Assembly: GCA_000149265.1 (NCBI GenBank)
Contig: CH003301.1
Span: forward strand, 1,441,044-1,505,043
From: Ciona savignyi
Taxonomy: Eukaryota > Chordata > Ascidiacea > Phlebobranchia > Cionidae
DNA: 64,000 bases
Direction: 5' to 3'
Shown here: in pieces, positions 37,794-51,117 of the stretch
Layout: each line of letters begins with the position of its first letter
Numbering within the stretch: the stretch's first letter is position 1
Notes under the pieces: generated by a model
Databases searched by the model: none
What the model was told of the DNA's origin: nothing
What the model saw: the letters and a program-made list of their open reading frames with translations, nothing else
Made by a program: the position numbers and the translations under genes

Positions 37794-40700
37794 ATGGATT
37801 TCCACGAAGACATTTTTGAACGCAGTCGAAGCCGCTTGCACCTAATGCAAGCTATCCGCCGGAAGATGCTGCAAGAAGTTGACGATTTTCAGCCCTTTCC
37901 GTCGCACGTATGGAGCCATTTTAACAATACGCGTAGTCGGATTCTCCCACAGAGTAGTAACGCCCACAATTATACAAGATCGGTCCGTTTAAACAACCTT
38001 TCCCGAGTGCTGGACGATAGATTAAGTATACTCAATCAACCTCAAGTTTTTCCGAACCCAAGTTTCGCCCCCAAAATCGAAAAACGTAGCTTAGATTGGG
38101 ATAACAGAGTCAATTCAGCAAAAATCGCACAGAATGGACAGAAAATGTTCGTGAAACCTCCACCAGGTTCAGCACCGAATCGTTATAAAAGCGTATTGAC
38201 CATTCAATGTTCTCCACCGAAAAATCAGACTTCTTCGACGTTCAGCGTGAATCAAACTAGTAAAACACGTAATGGTGTTGTGTCTATTCCTGTGCAACAT
38301 ATCACCTGCCCAATGCCACCAAACAAAGGAATTCACTTTCAGATGCGTGGACAGCGCCCATTAGAACCGGAAACGCATCTTGTTTCATATAGCATGCAAA
38401 CAACACCGTCTGTTACGTCAGTTCGTCCTGCCGCCAACGTAAACAGTAGCTATAACTTATTGAACAGATCTAGCAATATAATGGACGACACGAATATCCA
38501 GCCACGTATTTCAGGCAGCAGATTGGATGCACGGAATTGCGTAATGCGACATTTGCGGTCTGCAATGCCGTCTAATCAGGCAGAACAAAGCAGTATCGTC
38601 AAAGGCAAAGACAGTGCTGTCATTTTTCAAGAAATAAAGCGAACGCAACCGGTAATCAGTTCCTGTGCGGGCAGTTTTGTTTACAATACAGCAATAAACT
38701 CTCCCGACCATACTAGTAAAACACAGACCAGTACAGCTTGTTCCATTGCCGACGTGTCTTCATATTACAGCGATAACGGTAACTCTATTGAGTCCGTCGT
38801 TTTCAAATCATCAAACTCGAAAGTAGAGACGGACAGGGAAGAAAGAACGCTGCCAGCTTTGCACAGCGAATCGCTAGATAATAGACAATGCATTAATAAT
38901 GCAGACCCTGTTCACTGTAAGCTCAATTCTGAAAACGAAGCGCACAAAACAGCCATGGTTGATATTGAAGTAATGACCAGACTGAGAGACCAGACTGAAC
39001 TTTATCCGCAACCGGATGGTTCTAGATTGGGCCGGTTTATTAGGGCTAAGTCGCAAGACGATGACAATTTTGAAGATCGAATCACCGATTTTTTTGGTCA
39101 AACCGACGACCTCGACAACTGCCTATGCTCCGATCCTTTCAAGGTGAACCTGCCCAACTCAATCACCGGTCACAGTGAGACTCCGTTTTTAAACAAAGAT
39201 GTAAAGGTCAGGGATACAGAACATTTAAGGGATGTCGAGGTACAGAAGATTGCAGATACTCATATTTCTAATACGGTTATTAAACCTGGATTACAACACC
39301 AAAACATTTCTGACGTTACAATAGCAGATTGTGACGTCAAAAAACCGGAACCTAGTATCGAAGAGAAAAACACAGTAAAAACCAAGGTAATATCTATTTT
39401 AAAAACGTAGTTATTTTTATTACGCTAGCCGAACAACAACATATGCAACAGAATATTGATTTGTACACGTAACACTTGCGTGGGAAACCGGAAGTGATGT
39501 TTTTTTGTTGTCTGAAAGTAGATGTCCAAAATTATCTCTAGTTTTAAACCCGAAGTGATGTTTTCTATATTTCTTTGAATCAGTCGTTTCTTACTCAATA
39601 CTATTTACTGTGAGTTGCTTTGATGAGAGACAAAACCATAGTTACCGTCTTGTAGACTTGCTGATAGACGACTTTGTCGTTTCGTTCCTTCATTACGTAA
39701 ATTCAATTGCATTTTTTCATGACTGAGGTAAACGCTCGATCTTTTTACCCGCTACAATAATTATAATATATAAGTAAAATATGCTGAATATTGTCTAGTT
39801 TGATCACAATTTTATCACAAGTACATTTCTATTGTATGTATATTTAATCTTCAATATATATTAATTCTAGACAACATTCATATGGTTACAAAACTAGTTA
39901 GAAAAACAAGTAGTGTATGATCATTTTGACTAAATTCAGTGTTTGTTTGTTGTTAGCGTGGATTGAACGGATGTTTTAATCATTCAGCTTTTGAATGTAA
40001 ATATGCTAGCTGTTGCACTTTCTTGAACATATATCAATTTAAAATTTCTTGAACTGATGTTATCAGTTTTGTTTATTGTTAATTCAGTTGTGCGTACGTA
40101 TTGAATTAAATGATTAATATTGCGACACGGCGATGTATATTGTATATAAACGCAGGCATGTATCATAGTGCGTTGTGACGCATCGATACCAAGTCACCTA
40201 GCATTAGGTTGGCTCGTTCCAGGAAAACCTCATATCACCAAAACGAATGTAACTTCGCCAATGGAAAGTTGTAACCACCAACAGTGAACATTCAGCCCTG
40301 GTACAAACCTTTTTCCGTTTTATCCATTCGTGCGTTTCTTCTACACAAGTTTCCAAAGTCATTTTCCAAAGGCAAATTTGCTTTGCCACGAACAGTTATT
40401 GATTGAGCATTGATTAATTAAAAGTTATTTTGATAAAACAGCATCATGCGTATTAATATTTCATTCAGCGTTGTTGGCTCCACAAGATTGTCTACCAGCG
40501 GAGGTTTAATTATAAAAGTTTAATTGTTGTCCAGTGAGTTTTGCTTTCGGTACAACAGTCCTCCATAACACGCAAGGTGACCGGAACAACAATTATGACT
40601 GGGTTTAAATACAGCGGTTTGTATCGTCACTGAAGTCCGCAATCATTACCGTGATTGAAATATATCTCCACTGAATATTTACACAAATAGTACATCATAA

Positions 40701-43700
40701 AAACGAGTATCAACTATCAGCAAAAAATCCCTTGTACAAGATGATTTTTAAGTACAAAATTACTTTAGAAGACTTATTTTCTAAAAGTTGTATAGCTTCC
40801 CTTTAAATGACATTATCAATGCAACAATTGCTTCTCGGTAGTCATTTCGCGAGGAGTTATTTTTGAACGCTTTACCCACGCTGTTTCCCTTTTCTAGTTT
40901 CATATGCTGCAGAATATGCTTTGTATTAATGACATTTCACAAGAATAACTATTTTAATTAATTCTTCACAGTATATTTCTGCAAACTCGCATCTTGTAGC
41001 AACAGTGCCGTGATACACGCGCTATGAATCCTTGAAACCAGTTGTGTATTATGTCTTTAGTTTGAAATATCTAATTGTATGTTTTCAAACCGAAGATATA
41101 TTTTTTTATATAGAATAACTGGATATTTTTCTTTGATGGCATAACTTAACATGACGGCTACATAAAAAACAACTTATTTTTCTTCGTGTAACCCGTGTTT
41201 AATTCGTTTAGTATGCTAGAAAGTAACGTCACCTCTCATACTTTCAGCAGGTTGCCAGTAGCACCGAGTCGTCGCCCGTGTGTAGGTCAAATAAAAAAGA
41301 TGAAGGGACGAGTAGTCGAATACCAAGATTTCACTTTCCCCATGGACAACCCAGACCGACAGGTTCGCATTTAACTTGTGTGGTTATACAACTGTTCGGT
41401 CATTGACATGTTCCTGTTAAGTCGTTAGTAAAGTTGTAGACGTGTGAATAGACACCGCCATAAATCCCTTAATTGATGTTGATGATCAATTCAGCTATAA
41501 CACAGTACCAACCATACATATAAATATGGGATGAATGGTATGTTTATCAAAATATCATTAAACATAATTCACAATTGGTGGCTTGTTAACAAAGCGGTTA
41601 TTCGCTGATATATTGATTTTAAAGATTGGAAAAGTTAGCGTTGCATGAGCTATGAAATAATAACGTAATTTTTTTCAACGTAGCTATTTGTGGCACTTTG
41701 CTAGCATAGTACTCATATATGATTTGAAAATAATTACAAAAATGGCCAATTCACGCTTGCCTTAATGAAAAAGCTTCATTTTTACTGCTTAGCTGTAAGA
41801 GCCAATCGTGTTGATTTTTAAAGGTTATGTGAAAAACACTTCGAATTGAAATAACTTTTTTGGAGGTCAAACTCACCTCGCATTTAACTAAATGGCCCGT
41901 AGAATTCGCAAGGCTAGTAAGAAATATAAACAAGGACATAGTGTCCAGGTGTCAACATATTTGCAAAACTTGATCCTCGAACCAGTTTATTTTATAAAAA
42001 TATTGTTCTTTTTTACACTGAGATTACATTTGTGTTTTAACCCCGTATAATTGACAGACGAACTAACTAAAGCAATAGAAGGAATAAACAGGGCATTCAA
42101 TAAACTAAAGAATGAGAAACTAACTCGTCAGGAATTGGCACTGATAGCTAAGGTAAGGTTTACCAGTCTTTAACAAATATTCACATATCATGTTACAACA
42201 TAGAAGAGTAATTTAAAATATCGGGTGTCAATAATGTAATGAGGACTTTTCATACGGAGCAAGAATGCTGAGATTTTGTTCTTAAATTCACGTTTTTTTA
42301 AAACATTAATAATAGGATAGGATAGGATAAGATATTCATCTTTATTCCCGTGAATGGGAAAACCAAGGGGGTTAACACACGGGCAATCGTCAGATCACCT
42401 CGCCCCCACCGTCGGGTTACCGGAGCTATTGCAGTGTGTTGTATATGATAGACATGTTCCTTCAATTTGGTAGAACCCATTAATCCGCTGGGTTCAGGCA
42501 ATGTCCGTAAAGTGCCTTGCCCAAGGACACAACTGACTAGCTAGCGACCAGTTTCGCACTTGCAACCTTTCGATTGAAAGGCGACGCACTTAACCGTTAG
42601 ACCAACGGGCCGGACAAATAGTAGTATTTTTAACGTTTTTAGTTCTCGTAATAGCTGACTAATCGATACAACTTGATTTACTGTTTTTAATTTAATACGT
42701 ATGTCGAGTTTCGACGGCTATGTGATTTTTATGTAATTTTTTCCAAGGAACTTGGACTTGGTTCGTATTGGAAATCAGCATTGTACAAAGCAGCTTGTCA
42801 ACCTAACGCTTCACTTGTTTCGAAATCTGACGTCATTACTATGTGGGAAAGGTATGAATACTATTAATTCTTCCACTCTGGTTAAGAATTTTTTTATTCT
42901 GTTTTTCGCTAAACATTACGTAAGAAACGCAAAACACTTAACCTCTTTCCGTCCAGGTGCATATTTGTTAATATAATCCTGTTCGTCCCCGGAGGTGGCA
43001 AACATATTGTAGGGGTCGTTTAACTCCAGACCACAGCAAGAGTTACCACAGTGTGTTATGTAGGTTGGATACATTGCCTCAGTTTTAGTTCATTCACTGG
43101 GTTTGGGTAACGAGCGTTAAATGACTTGCTTAACGACACAATCAATTGGCTTGTGGCTAGTTTCGGTTTTCGTCGAAACATTCGTCTAACGGTCCGGGGC
43201 GCTTCCAGACAGCAATAGATTTTAGTTGTTTTTTTTTTACAGAAATATCAATTTCACAATAAATCTCACAGAATTGCAGCAAAACACCATGACAATCCAT
43301 CACGATTTGTAGCGATGTTGGCAAAACCGGGCCGCAGCTCACTCGATTTTGATGATTTTCTTTGCGTTTTACAGGTCAGTAGGAATACCGACCAGAAACT
43401 TAACTTAACACGATCAGTAATATCTTTTACGAATTCTCTGACGTCATGACATTTTCTTTTTATTGCATTTATCTATGACGTAACAAGCATGATTATTACA
43501 GGACGTGGTTGAATGTCATCCAGGATTGGTATTCTTACGAGACGCCCCAGAATTCCACACTCGTTACATGAATACGGTGAGTTCGCTTTGCGCAATGTCC
43601 TCTACGTTTATATGTGTTTTGTAGTATTGGGTCTTATTCTATTTATTACAACCCTTTATATTCGACCGGAAACCCAGTACGTGCGTTATGCAGATGTTTT

Positions 43701-46317
43701 TTTATGTGTAATATTTAACTTGGGCCAACGCGAACCAGATATTGTCATCCGCAAATCACTTATCAATTTGACTCGATATTTTGAACTTTTGAACTGCATG
43801 TCAGTATATTAATTTTGCCTGTCTAAGTACGTCATTTTATTTGTTTTGTGGTATTCACAACTAACATTGTCGATTATGGCGTCACAGGTGATAGCACGGA
43901 TATTTTACACTGTGAACCGCTCGTGGTCGGGTTGTATAACAGTTCCAGAACTTCGCCGTTGCAACTTCCTTCAGGTTACTGTTCATTTGTTGTATTTATT
44001 TTGTATCTATAGTAAGGGGTGGCTATAGCATTTAACCCCATGAGAACTCGAGTGGGTTAAAACTCATATTTCCTAAATTGTGTGCTGTTTTAATTATTGG
44101 TTTTATGTAATGTAGGTCTATAGTTGTGAATTAATATTATAGGTTATTGCACCATGTAGAACTGCATACATATGCTTGTAAGCTTCTATGACTAACACTG
44201 TTGCGGCAACCTCCCCATTCTTGTACAGGCATGAAAGGTTCAGTAAATGCTTACTTAAGTTTGCTCCAACAGACTTTAGGCATGCTTGAAGACGAAGACG
44301 ATATTAACATGATTTGCGATTTCTTCTCCTACGAGCACTTTCTACGTTATATATTGTAAGTTTTGGGAACTGGACACTGACCATGATTTAGTGATCGACA
44401 AAATGGATCTTTCCAGACACGCCAACGGCGGTGAGTGTTGTTTTATTCATTGCACACCGAGTTGAAATCATCGTGAGTCAACTTTCACGTCACTGTAAAC
44501 TTTAGATGAAACATGTTTAATTATGTATAGATTCTAATAAGGAAAACTACAGGCTTTAGACATTTCATGAATCACGTGATTTATACAAACGTTTCGACTT
44601 TCGATTGTAACTAGCTAACTATTTACTTCTTATCATCAGTGTGAAAATGGTTAGTTTAATTATAACTTTACTTCAGCTTTATCGAATCGCCTCATTGACC
44701 GCGTGCTCTCGGGCGCCGTTACCCGGTGGGATACATCAGACCACCGTCTCCACAAGATGTCGTACGTGGATTTCGTGTGGTTTTTAATATCAGAGGAAGA
44801 TAAAAAGTCATCAACCAGGTAGAGCTCGGACGCATAATAGACGTAAAATTTGTTTATAGTTTAAATTTATTTTCCCATCTATCCTTTTCAATCAATCTCT
44901 GTTAAGTGAACGTTTATTATACTTCACACGAACCCGAACCTTGTTATCATATTTTCCCAATCTCACGCCTAATGATAACCATATTTTTTCGTGTGTAGTC
45001 CTTTTTTCCAAACAAAAAGTTAAAAGTTTGTTGATGTGACACCACCCCCTCCCCCTCAGCATTGAATACTGGTTCCGCTGTATGGACGTGGACGGGGACG
45101 GTGTTATATCTATGTACGAGATGGAATTCTTCTATGAAGATCAAATGAGAAAATTGGAACAACTCGACATAGAGCCATTACCATTTGAAGATTGCGTTTG
45201 TCAGGTTTGGTGGAATTACTCGTTTATTTTTGTAATGAGGTGTCAAATGAGATGTCTATTAATTTTTATGTTTTTATCTGACGTTTATTAAAAGAAATTT
45301 AGTCTTTTTTTGATTTCCCTCGGCCTATTTAAAAAAGTGGTGCTTATAACTCGTTTCTTTCTATTTTTTAATGTGTTCTCAAACACCTTCAACGAACAAC
45401 GAACCCAAGTGTGGATACACGTTGAATATTGCTTCTCTTATCCTTTGTCACCTTTTAAATCAATTTCAACCGATAAATAAGTGATTTGATGCAGATGCTG
45501 GACATGGTGAAACCGGCGAACCGCGACCACGTGACTTTAAACGATTTAAAACGATGCAAAATGGCGCATGTGTTTTTCGATACTTTCTTCAACGTCGAGA
45601 AGTATTTGGACAACGAACAAAAAGACCCGTTTGCCCCTCAAAAGGTTGGTTTTGTTTACGCAATTGTTTAAATGCGTATTTACGGTCGCATGGCCGAATG
45701 GTTAACACAAACTATACACGTGTTAATTCTAAAAAAATAACGACTTTGGGGGCCACCCATCATGGGTTCGAAGTTCGAACCTTAGCCCGGTTAAAACTAT
45801 ATTGTTAAAATAAGTTTATAAAAAACGTTTGTGTTTCTCTGTATTTCGATTTCTGCAATATGATTTAAAGTAATCCAAAACGGTGTGGACGCTAGTATTC
45901 TACATATTGCCAAATCTCAATCGAAACCGTTGCATGAAAGCAATCCATTCTGTACCACAGGACGCCGAGGCGTTACAGAACGAACCGACAGATTGGGAAA
46001 GGTTTGCAGCTGAAGAATACGAACTTCTGGTGGCGGAGGAGCAAGCTAACGACCACCAGATGTCACTTGACATGTGAGGTTTATTGTGGTGTTGGTGGTG
46101 TTTCGATCTTTAAATATTCGGTTTCTGTTCGGCCCTTTCAAATAGCTTCGACTCTCACAGGTCATATGACGATGACATTGACCCGTTACTCGAGGACGAA
46201 TTGCGCAATCTGGGAATCAACCACGAGCGAACTCCAACCAATAAGAACAATAACGTGCTTGAAAGTGGCGATTTCCTCGACAAGGGCGTGAAAGACGCCA
46301 ACGACTTGCCCACTTGA
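37794..46317 (+). CDS. PPP2R3: PP2A B'' regulatory subunit (PPP2R3A/PR130-like), frameshifted exon
   Basis: Calcium-binding regulatory B'' subunit of protein phosphatase 2A. Exons: 37794-39386, 41248-41362, 42058-42152, 42748-42851, 43272-43374, 43502-43576, 43888-43974, 44273-44430, 44677-44818, 45060-45204, 45495-45644, 45961-46073 and 46161-46317. The first exon gives a 531-residue polar N-terminus whose ATG follows an in-frame TAA at 37773. The common core contains [11 protein letters not shown], the MWERI block, [11 protein letters not shown] and [15 protein letters not shown]-hand loops are [12 protein letters not shown] and [12 protein letters not shown]. Then come [12 protein letters not shown] and [17 protein letters not shown]. 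In exon 44273-44430 an extra T within 44339-44341 breaks the frame between YEHF and [11 protein letters not shown]. With one base removed the gene is open (about 1011 residues). It is either an assembly error or a damaged allele. Human PR130 and PR72 also differ in N-termini. Confidence 0.88.
42312..42613 (-). repeat. tRNA-derived SINE, full length
   Basis: About 302 bp, minus orientation, in a PPP2R3 intron. Very similar to 9758-10059 along its whole length, from the head complement (TTAACCGTTAGACCAACGGG) to the tail (AATAGGATAGGATAGGATAA). Its similarity suggests a younger insertion. Confidence 0.92.
43005..43175 (-). repeat. Degraded SINE copy
   Basis: Minus orientation, in the next PPP2R3 intron. 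Recognised from AGAGTTACCACAGTGTGTTATG, TTCACTGGGTTTGGG and GACACAATCAATTGGCTTG. Ends approximate. Confidence 0.55.
45685..45785 (+). repeat. Second tRNA-like (SINE or pseudo-tRNA) element
   Basis: GGTCGCATGGCCGAATGGTTAA resembles a type II (Ser/Leu) tRNA 5' half with an A box. About 55 bases later GGGTTCGAAGTTCGAACC resembles a B box and T arm. The anticodon part cannot fold convincingly, so it is read as a tRNA-derived remnant, different from the main SINE. Lies in a PPP2R3 intron. Confidence 0.4.
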
Positions 46318-49110
46318 CCAGACCTCGACATCCCGACGCGCTAGTGTAACGAAGCTTGCCCACGAGGGAAAGGAAAACGGAGGTGGTTAAAAGAAAGCAA
46401 ACCCACGATCCTCTGAATATCATATGGCTTCACAGCATGCCAAACTGTTCTTACATTGTTCCCTAGCTTACAACCATTGATTACGTACACGTTACATTCT
46501 TCTTCTTTCTCCCACGGTACGCTTTGCTTCGTATGATATAATATGACAATGACGGCATTTTTCTTAGCGGCCTTTATTAACATTTGCCTTGAACCTTAAA
46601 CTCTTGCTAAACTGAGATTATGTCGCAAAGGCCAATACATCGCTGCTTATTATAAACATCAGGCATGCAATGTCTTGTTCTAAATTATACGGTTCGACTT
46701 TTCGTACTTTCTGTTACCCACAAATGAGTAGGACTATTGACGTAATTGGTTTCTAACTGGCCCTTTTACAACTTTTTGTTATCTTTGCCTGAGCTGTACT
46801 GAACGGGTCCATTTCATGGCGTAACTTTGTAGAAAGCTCTCTTTGCTGGCAATACCTCACTAACTAAGGTTTGGATTTAAGTTCAGCAGCAGAGTCTGGG
46901 GTGATGGCCGAAGAGTAGAATTATCTCTCTCGCTCTCAGCAGAGTTAACGCCGTGAAATAACCATCAGGTGTTCCCTCTTGTAAACTCCAGTTTCTATAT
47001 ATTTTGTGTTCTCTTTCAACACTGTACACTAATGACTGTCATTTCGGTACTTTATTTTTCTATTTGTTTCCAAGCCCTGCGTCCGACACGGTACCGTGAT
47101 ATAGTTCAATTTGTTCGAACTACTTTCCTCATAACCTCTTGCTTCAATTCTAGAAATATTAAACTCGCAAGAATAAATACTTGGTATATCACAATTGACT
47201 TTCTTTCATCGAATTATATGAACAACATCTCGCCCACGTGACTGCTCGGACATGCAAAACAACTATTAGAGTGTGATATAGATCGTCATATCGTAGTGAC
47301 TTAGGTAGTATAAAACGCTAGGTCTTGTGTCGACGACCTGTTTTCTTAGGTATTGCGCGGAAGACCCATGATAATAACTGGAAACAAATGGTATTTTCCC
47401 AAGGGTTTTCCCATTAGAGAAAACAATGACATCCAAACGGACAGAATTAAGTTTGACCAATATTACCCTGCAAATACACGGACGATTATCTAATAAAAGC
47501 TAATCATACTAAGGGTTAACACTTAAATACGAAAATTAAATGCAAATCTTATTAAATTTTCCGTAAAAACGTTGAGGGGTTTAAACTGATCACCATAAGG
47601 AATAGTTTAAATTTACGTAGTTATATACATCCGTATATAATAACTTCTTATTGTATTTTGAAGTCCTTTCAAATATACCGTAAATTGTAAAAAATTTGAT
47701 CTATAACCAAACGTACTGCGCCTGGCACTACCGTATTTTTGTAAAATTAATCTAGTTTTTTTTAGTTTCAACACTATACACATTAAACGATTATGCAAAC
47801 CTGTTTGTATGCAGTGTCAACCATTGTTACTAAATACTACACCACCTTGATTATTATTTTGAATTTAATAATATAGTGAATTACCTTATAAAATATCAAC
47901 AATGCGGCTAAAATACAACAAAATTATAAAACCCTTTTAATTTGTATGTTTTTATTTCAGTAAGCACGGACCTTATTACGTCATAATTATCTGGGTCGAC
48001 ATCCTTATTACGTAGGATCTGGTATCAATCAGCTCTGTGACCCCCAATGACGTATCAACTTCCTGTGACGTATGGCGCCATCGTAATTGAATAATTTACT
48101 GTGTTGTTAACTTCTATAAATTGTTTATACAGGCCAAAATACAAAATAAGATACTATCACTTAATTGTGCTGCTAACACTATTAAGGAAGTGCACGCATT
48201 TAACAAGTTGACCGTGGTATGTAGTAAATAAAAAGACAGACTGATCAAGTGGCCGAGTTGTATAATTTTATTTTAAACGTTACATCCGAATAAACGGGGG
48301 CGACAACTTCCCACCTCATCAAGTTAAGTTGCTTCCTATCACTAGCTGCTAACGACTCGTCTCTGTATAACCGACCTTTGCGGAAATAAAGTGCATATTC
48401 TTCGTGGTTATAACTTATACTGATTTGCGTTTTCGTGGTGGTATTTCAAAAATCAATTTACTTGTATCTGTTATGCTTCTTTCAAAACACGCCATATGCT
48501 ATGAATTGGACGGGGCAAGTTTTAGGCAAACGCATAGAGGCATTTTAAAACCAAACCAAAGTAAACAATTGTACCAGATCCAATTTTCTTTTTTATAAAC
48601 TAAAAAATTAAATGAAAACAGGTGTAGTTACGTGCAGGATCAAACTGGTTGGAGCAATCCAGCTGCCACATTAAATCCAGGTAACGTTTGATACATTCAA
48701 TTGTAAGGTATTTTGTCGTTTTTTGTTTTTTTACGTTAAAGCCAAATAAGTTTGTGTGTCTGCATTGATACCAGACTTTGGAGTCCCATTCTCGCTCGCA
48801 TATGTTATAGTTCAACTTTTCTTATCTGTTCGACAGATTGTGGTGATTTAATGAAACAACCTTAATTTTGATTTAAGGCTGGTGCACTTGTCTCGTGGTA
48901 TTTTGTTTGCTAAGCACCTTCGCATTCACCGCACAATCAAAAGTAAATAGTAAATAATTCCAAACGCAAACCGCTTAAGAGACGCGCTAATTCTCAAAGC
49001 GATACAGTGATGTCATATAAACGATTTCTTAATTAGTCGCGTTGCCTTTTTCGGGGATTGGTTGACCGTGTGAAAAGATGACTATAAAGCGAAAAAGTGA
49101 TTTAAAGAGC
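46318..49110. other. Intergenic region PPP2R3 to Hand
   Basis: Holds the PPP2R3 3' UTR and presumably cis-regulatory DNA of the Hand-family gene. CCTTATTACGT occurs twice near 47970-48015, and CRE/CACGTG-type motifs are scattered. No coding exon or known repeat was recognised. Confidence 0.4.
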
Positions 49111-49117
49111 TATAAAA
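49111..49117 (+). promoter_or_regulatory. TATA box of the Hand-family gene
   Basis: TATAAAA at 49111-49117 in a context (AGCTATAAAAACAAGG) typical of a strong TATA box, about 290 bases upstream of the ATG. Transcription would start near 49140. A second TATAAAG is at 49083. Motif-based only. Confidence 0.55.
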
Positions 49118-49404
49118 ACAAGGAGCTTTCATTAGAGAGCAACAGTGTACAATTCTATTAATGAAATGTTACGTTTTCGTGGAACATAACTGCTTTTTTG
49201 CTTTTTGCTTTTTAGGTACAATGCTCTTAACCAAAAATGAAATAAATAAGGTGCACCGAAAACGTTTTTTTAGATAACTGCGCGTGTATATTATGGCAGC
49301 TACAAATGCTTAATGATATTTTTAGCTTATTTCTAGGAATTATGAATTTGTGCGGACTGGAATTTTTATCAATTTAATATTTTCCAGATCCAGACGTTTT
49401 TAAC

Positions 49405-50788
49405 ATGTCAACAGAAGTAATGAGAAATATGACTCAGGATGATTCCAACCCAGAAATTCCATACAACGGATACATATGGAACCAGCCCCAGTATGCAGAC
49501 CATTTGACTAATGGAGTTCCGTCTGGTTATGGTTACGTAGACTCATCAGTTCCTTTTTCTTCATCAAACTGGGAAGCTAATTGTGGTTCTAGTTACGAGC
49601 AAACCTCTCCAGCGTCCTCTGTCGAAGAACCTTTTGAGAAATCTCAAATCAACCAACCTTATTATCAGTTCGAATCGTCGCCTAATTATGCTGACCCAAA
49701 TGGTTTTGCTCTGCTCCAGCACTACGTAGCTACCTCCAACTTCAACGACAACGCTGAGCAACCTAATTATCAAACTAGAATTCGAACCAACTTACGCAAA
49801 CGAGAACGTAATCTCAACATCAACAAAGCATTCGACGAACTTCGAGATAGAATTCCTAATCTTCCATCAGATACAAAAATATCCAAGATTAAAGTTTTGA
49901 GATTGGCATCGGACTATATCAAACATTTGGGGAAAGTTCTTGTCAGAAAAGAATCCGTCCAGGTAAACATACTTCATAACAACTAGATCCCAATGTATAC
50001 AGGTATGATAATTTAGCATCTTTCAGGACTAGAGCATAATGTGGTAATTGTAATAAGGCTTATATACCAATAATATATTTAATTTTATTTCGCTAAAGAA
50101 ATAAGACAACAGGACAAACAATACGCTTGTTTTCAGCAAAGTTAAAAATAATTTTTTAGTCAATTAAAGAAGTTTTTTGGTATAAATCATCGTTGCAGGG
50201 CAAGCCTACGTATGATTAGATATAAAAACGATATTTGTTCATACTTTAAAATTAAATATTTTAATCTTTTCATAGGAACCTACAGGCATCGATATTTTTG
50301 ATGAAAGGCTGCACAATAACTATCAAGTTGAACCGAAACGTAAATGCGAATTCGAAATCGACCCAGATGTGATTGCAATTAAAAGGAGAAAAACTGACTG
50401 GGTAAATTTTCAATTACCACAGTTTTAAAATAAAATAAATATAAAGTTTATTCCTTTACTTGTTGCATGGGATTTTGAGCCAGAAATAACAATCTCCTTT
50501 GAAATAAATTTGTTTGCAAACGTTTAATTAAGGCACAGATCTGATCTGTTCAAAGTTTCTTATTAAAATTAACCAATTTTACAGAGTCGAATAAACGACG
50601 AAATAGCTCGCCACCAAACGACCAATCATGGTAAAGCTCAAGATAATACCACACTTGGCAACATTCGTGCCTCTCCCGATACCGAACATAGGTTTCCCGA
50701 AACATCACCGTTAGTGGGCGATTGTGAGACGATCTACTTTAACACAGAAGCTGTTGAAATTTCCGAGGACTGTCTTCCAAGAATTTGA
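49405..50788 (+). CDS. Hand-r: Hand-family bHLH transcription factor
   Basis: Class II bHLH regulator; Hand factors dimerise with E proteins and act in heart/mesoderm development. Exons 49405-49962, 50276-50401 and 50585-50788, both introns phase 0, total 295 residues. The bHLH is at residues about 125-177: basic part RTNLRKRERN, helix 1 NKAFDELRDRIPNLP, loop SDTKISKIK, helix 2 LRLASDYIKHL. IPN-x-P-x-DTK-x-SKIK-x-LRLA-x-YI is the Hand signature rather than Twist or Ptf1a. The C-terminus KRRKTDWSRIND resembles the conserved Hand K-G-R-T-G-W-P-Q tail. The canonical DNA-contact Glu of the basic region is Lys132, with Glu134 two positions later. The N-terminus is Tyr/Asn/Ser-rich. Ciona has Hand and a Hand-related gene (NoTrlc); divergence favours the latter. 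The ATG follows an acceptor-like TTTTCCAG, so a 5' UTR intron is possible. Confidence 0.85.
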
Positions 50789-50943
50789 AAATACCAGTAT
50801 TTGTTTGTATTACACGCATGCAATCCTTCGCTTAAAAATCGCACTATTGTATTCTGTTTTCCAAATCTTTATTTCTTCAGTATAATTGTGCTCGCAGGTC
50901 TTACGTATTGCTATAATCAACACTAAACTGCCGTCGTATTTTA

Positions 50944-50949
50944 AATAAA
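50944..50949 (+). promoter_or_regulatory. Poly(A) signal of the Hand-family gene
   Basis: AATAAA 156 bases after the TGA stop. First good hexamer downstream. Confidence 0.5.
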
Positions 50950-51117
50950 GAAGTTGTTAGCCCTAAGGCAAGCATACCAAATAACGTTATGTTTTGTAAC
51001 ATAAAACATATTTCATAGAAAGTTTACAATTGTTGTACAAACCCATATACAAGTATTGTTTGGATGTACAGTTAATATCGATGCGACAGTCTTTAATATA
51101 ACAAAATATCACATGCC

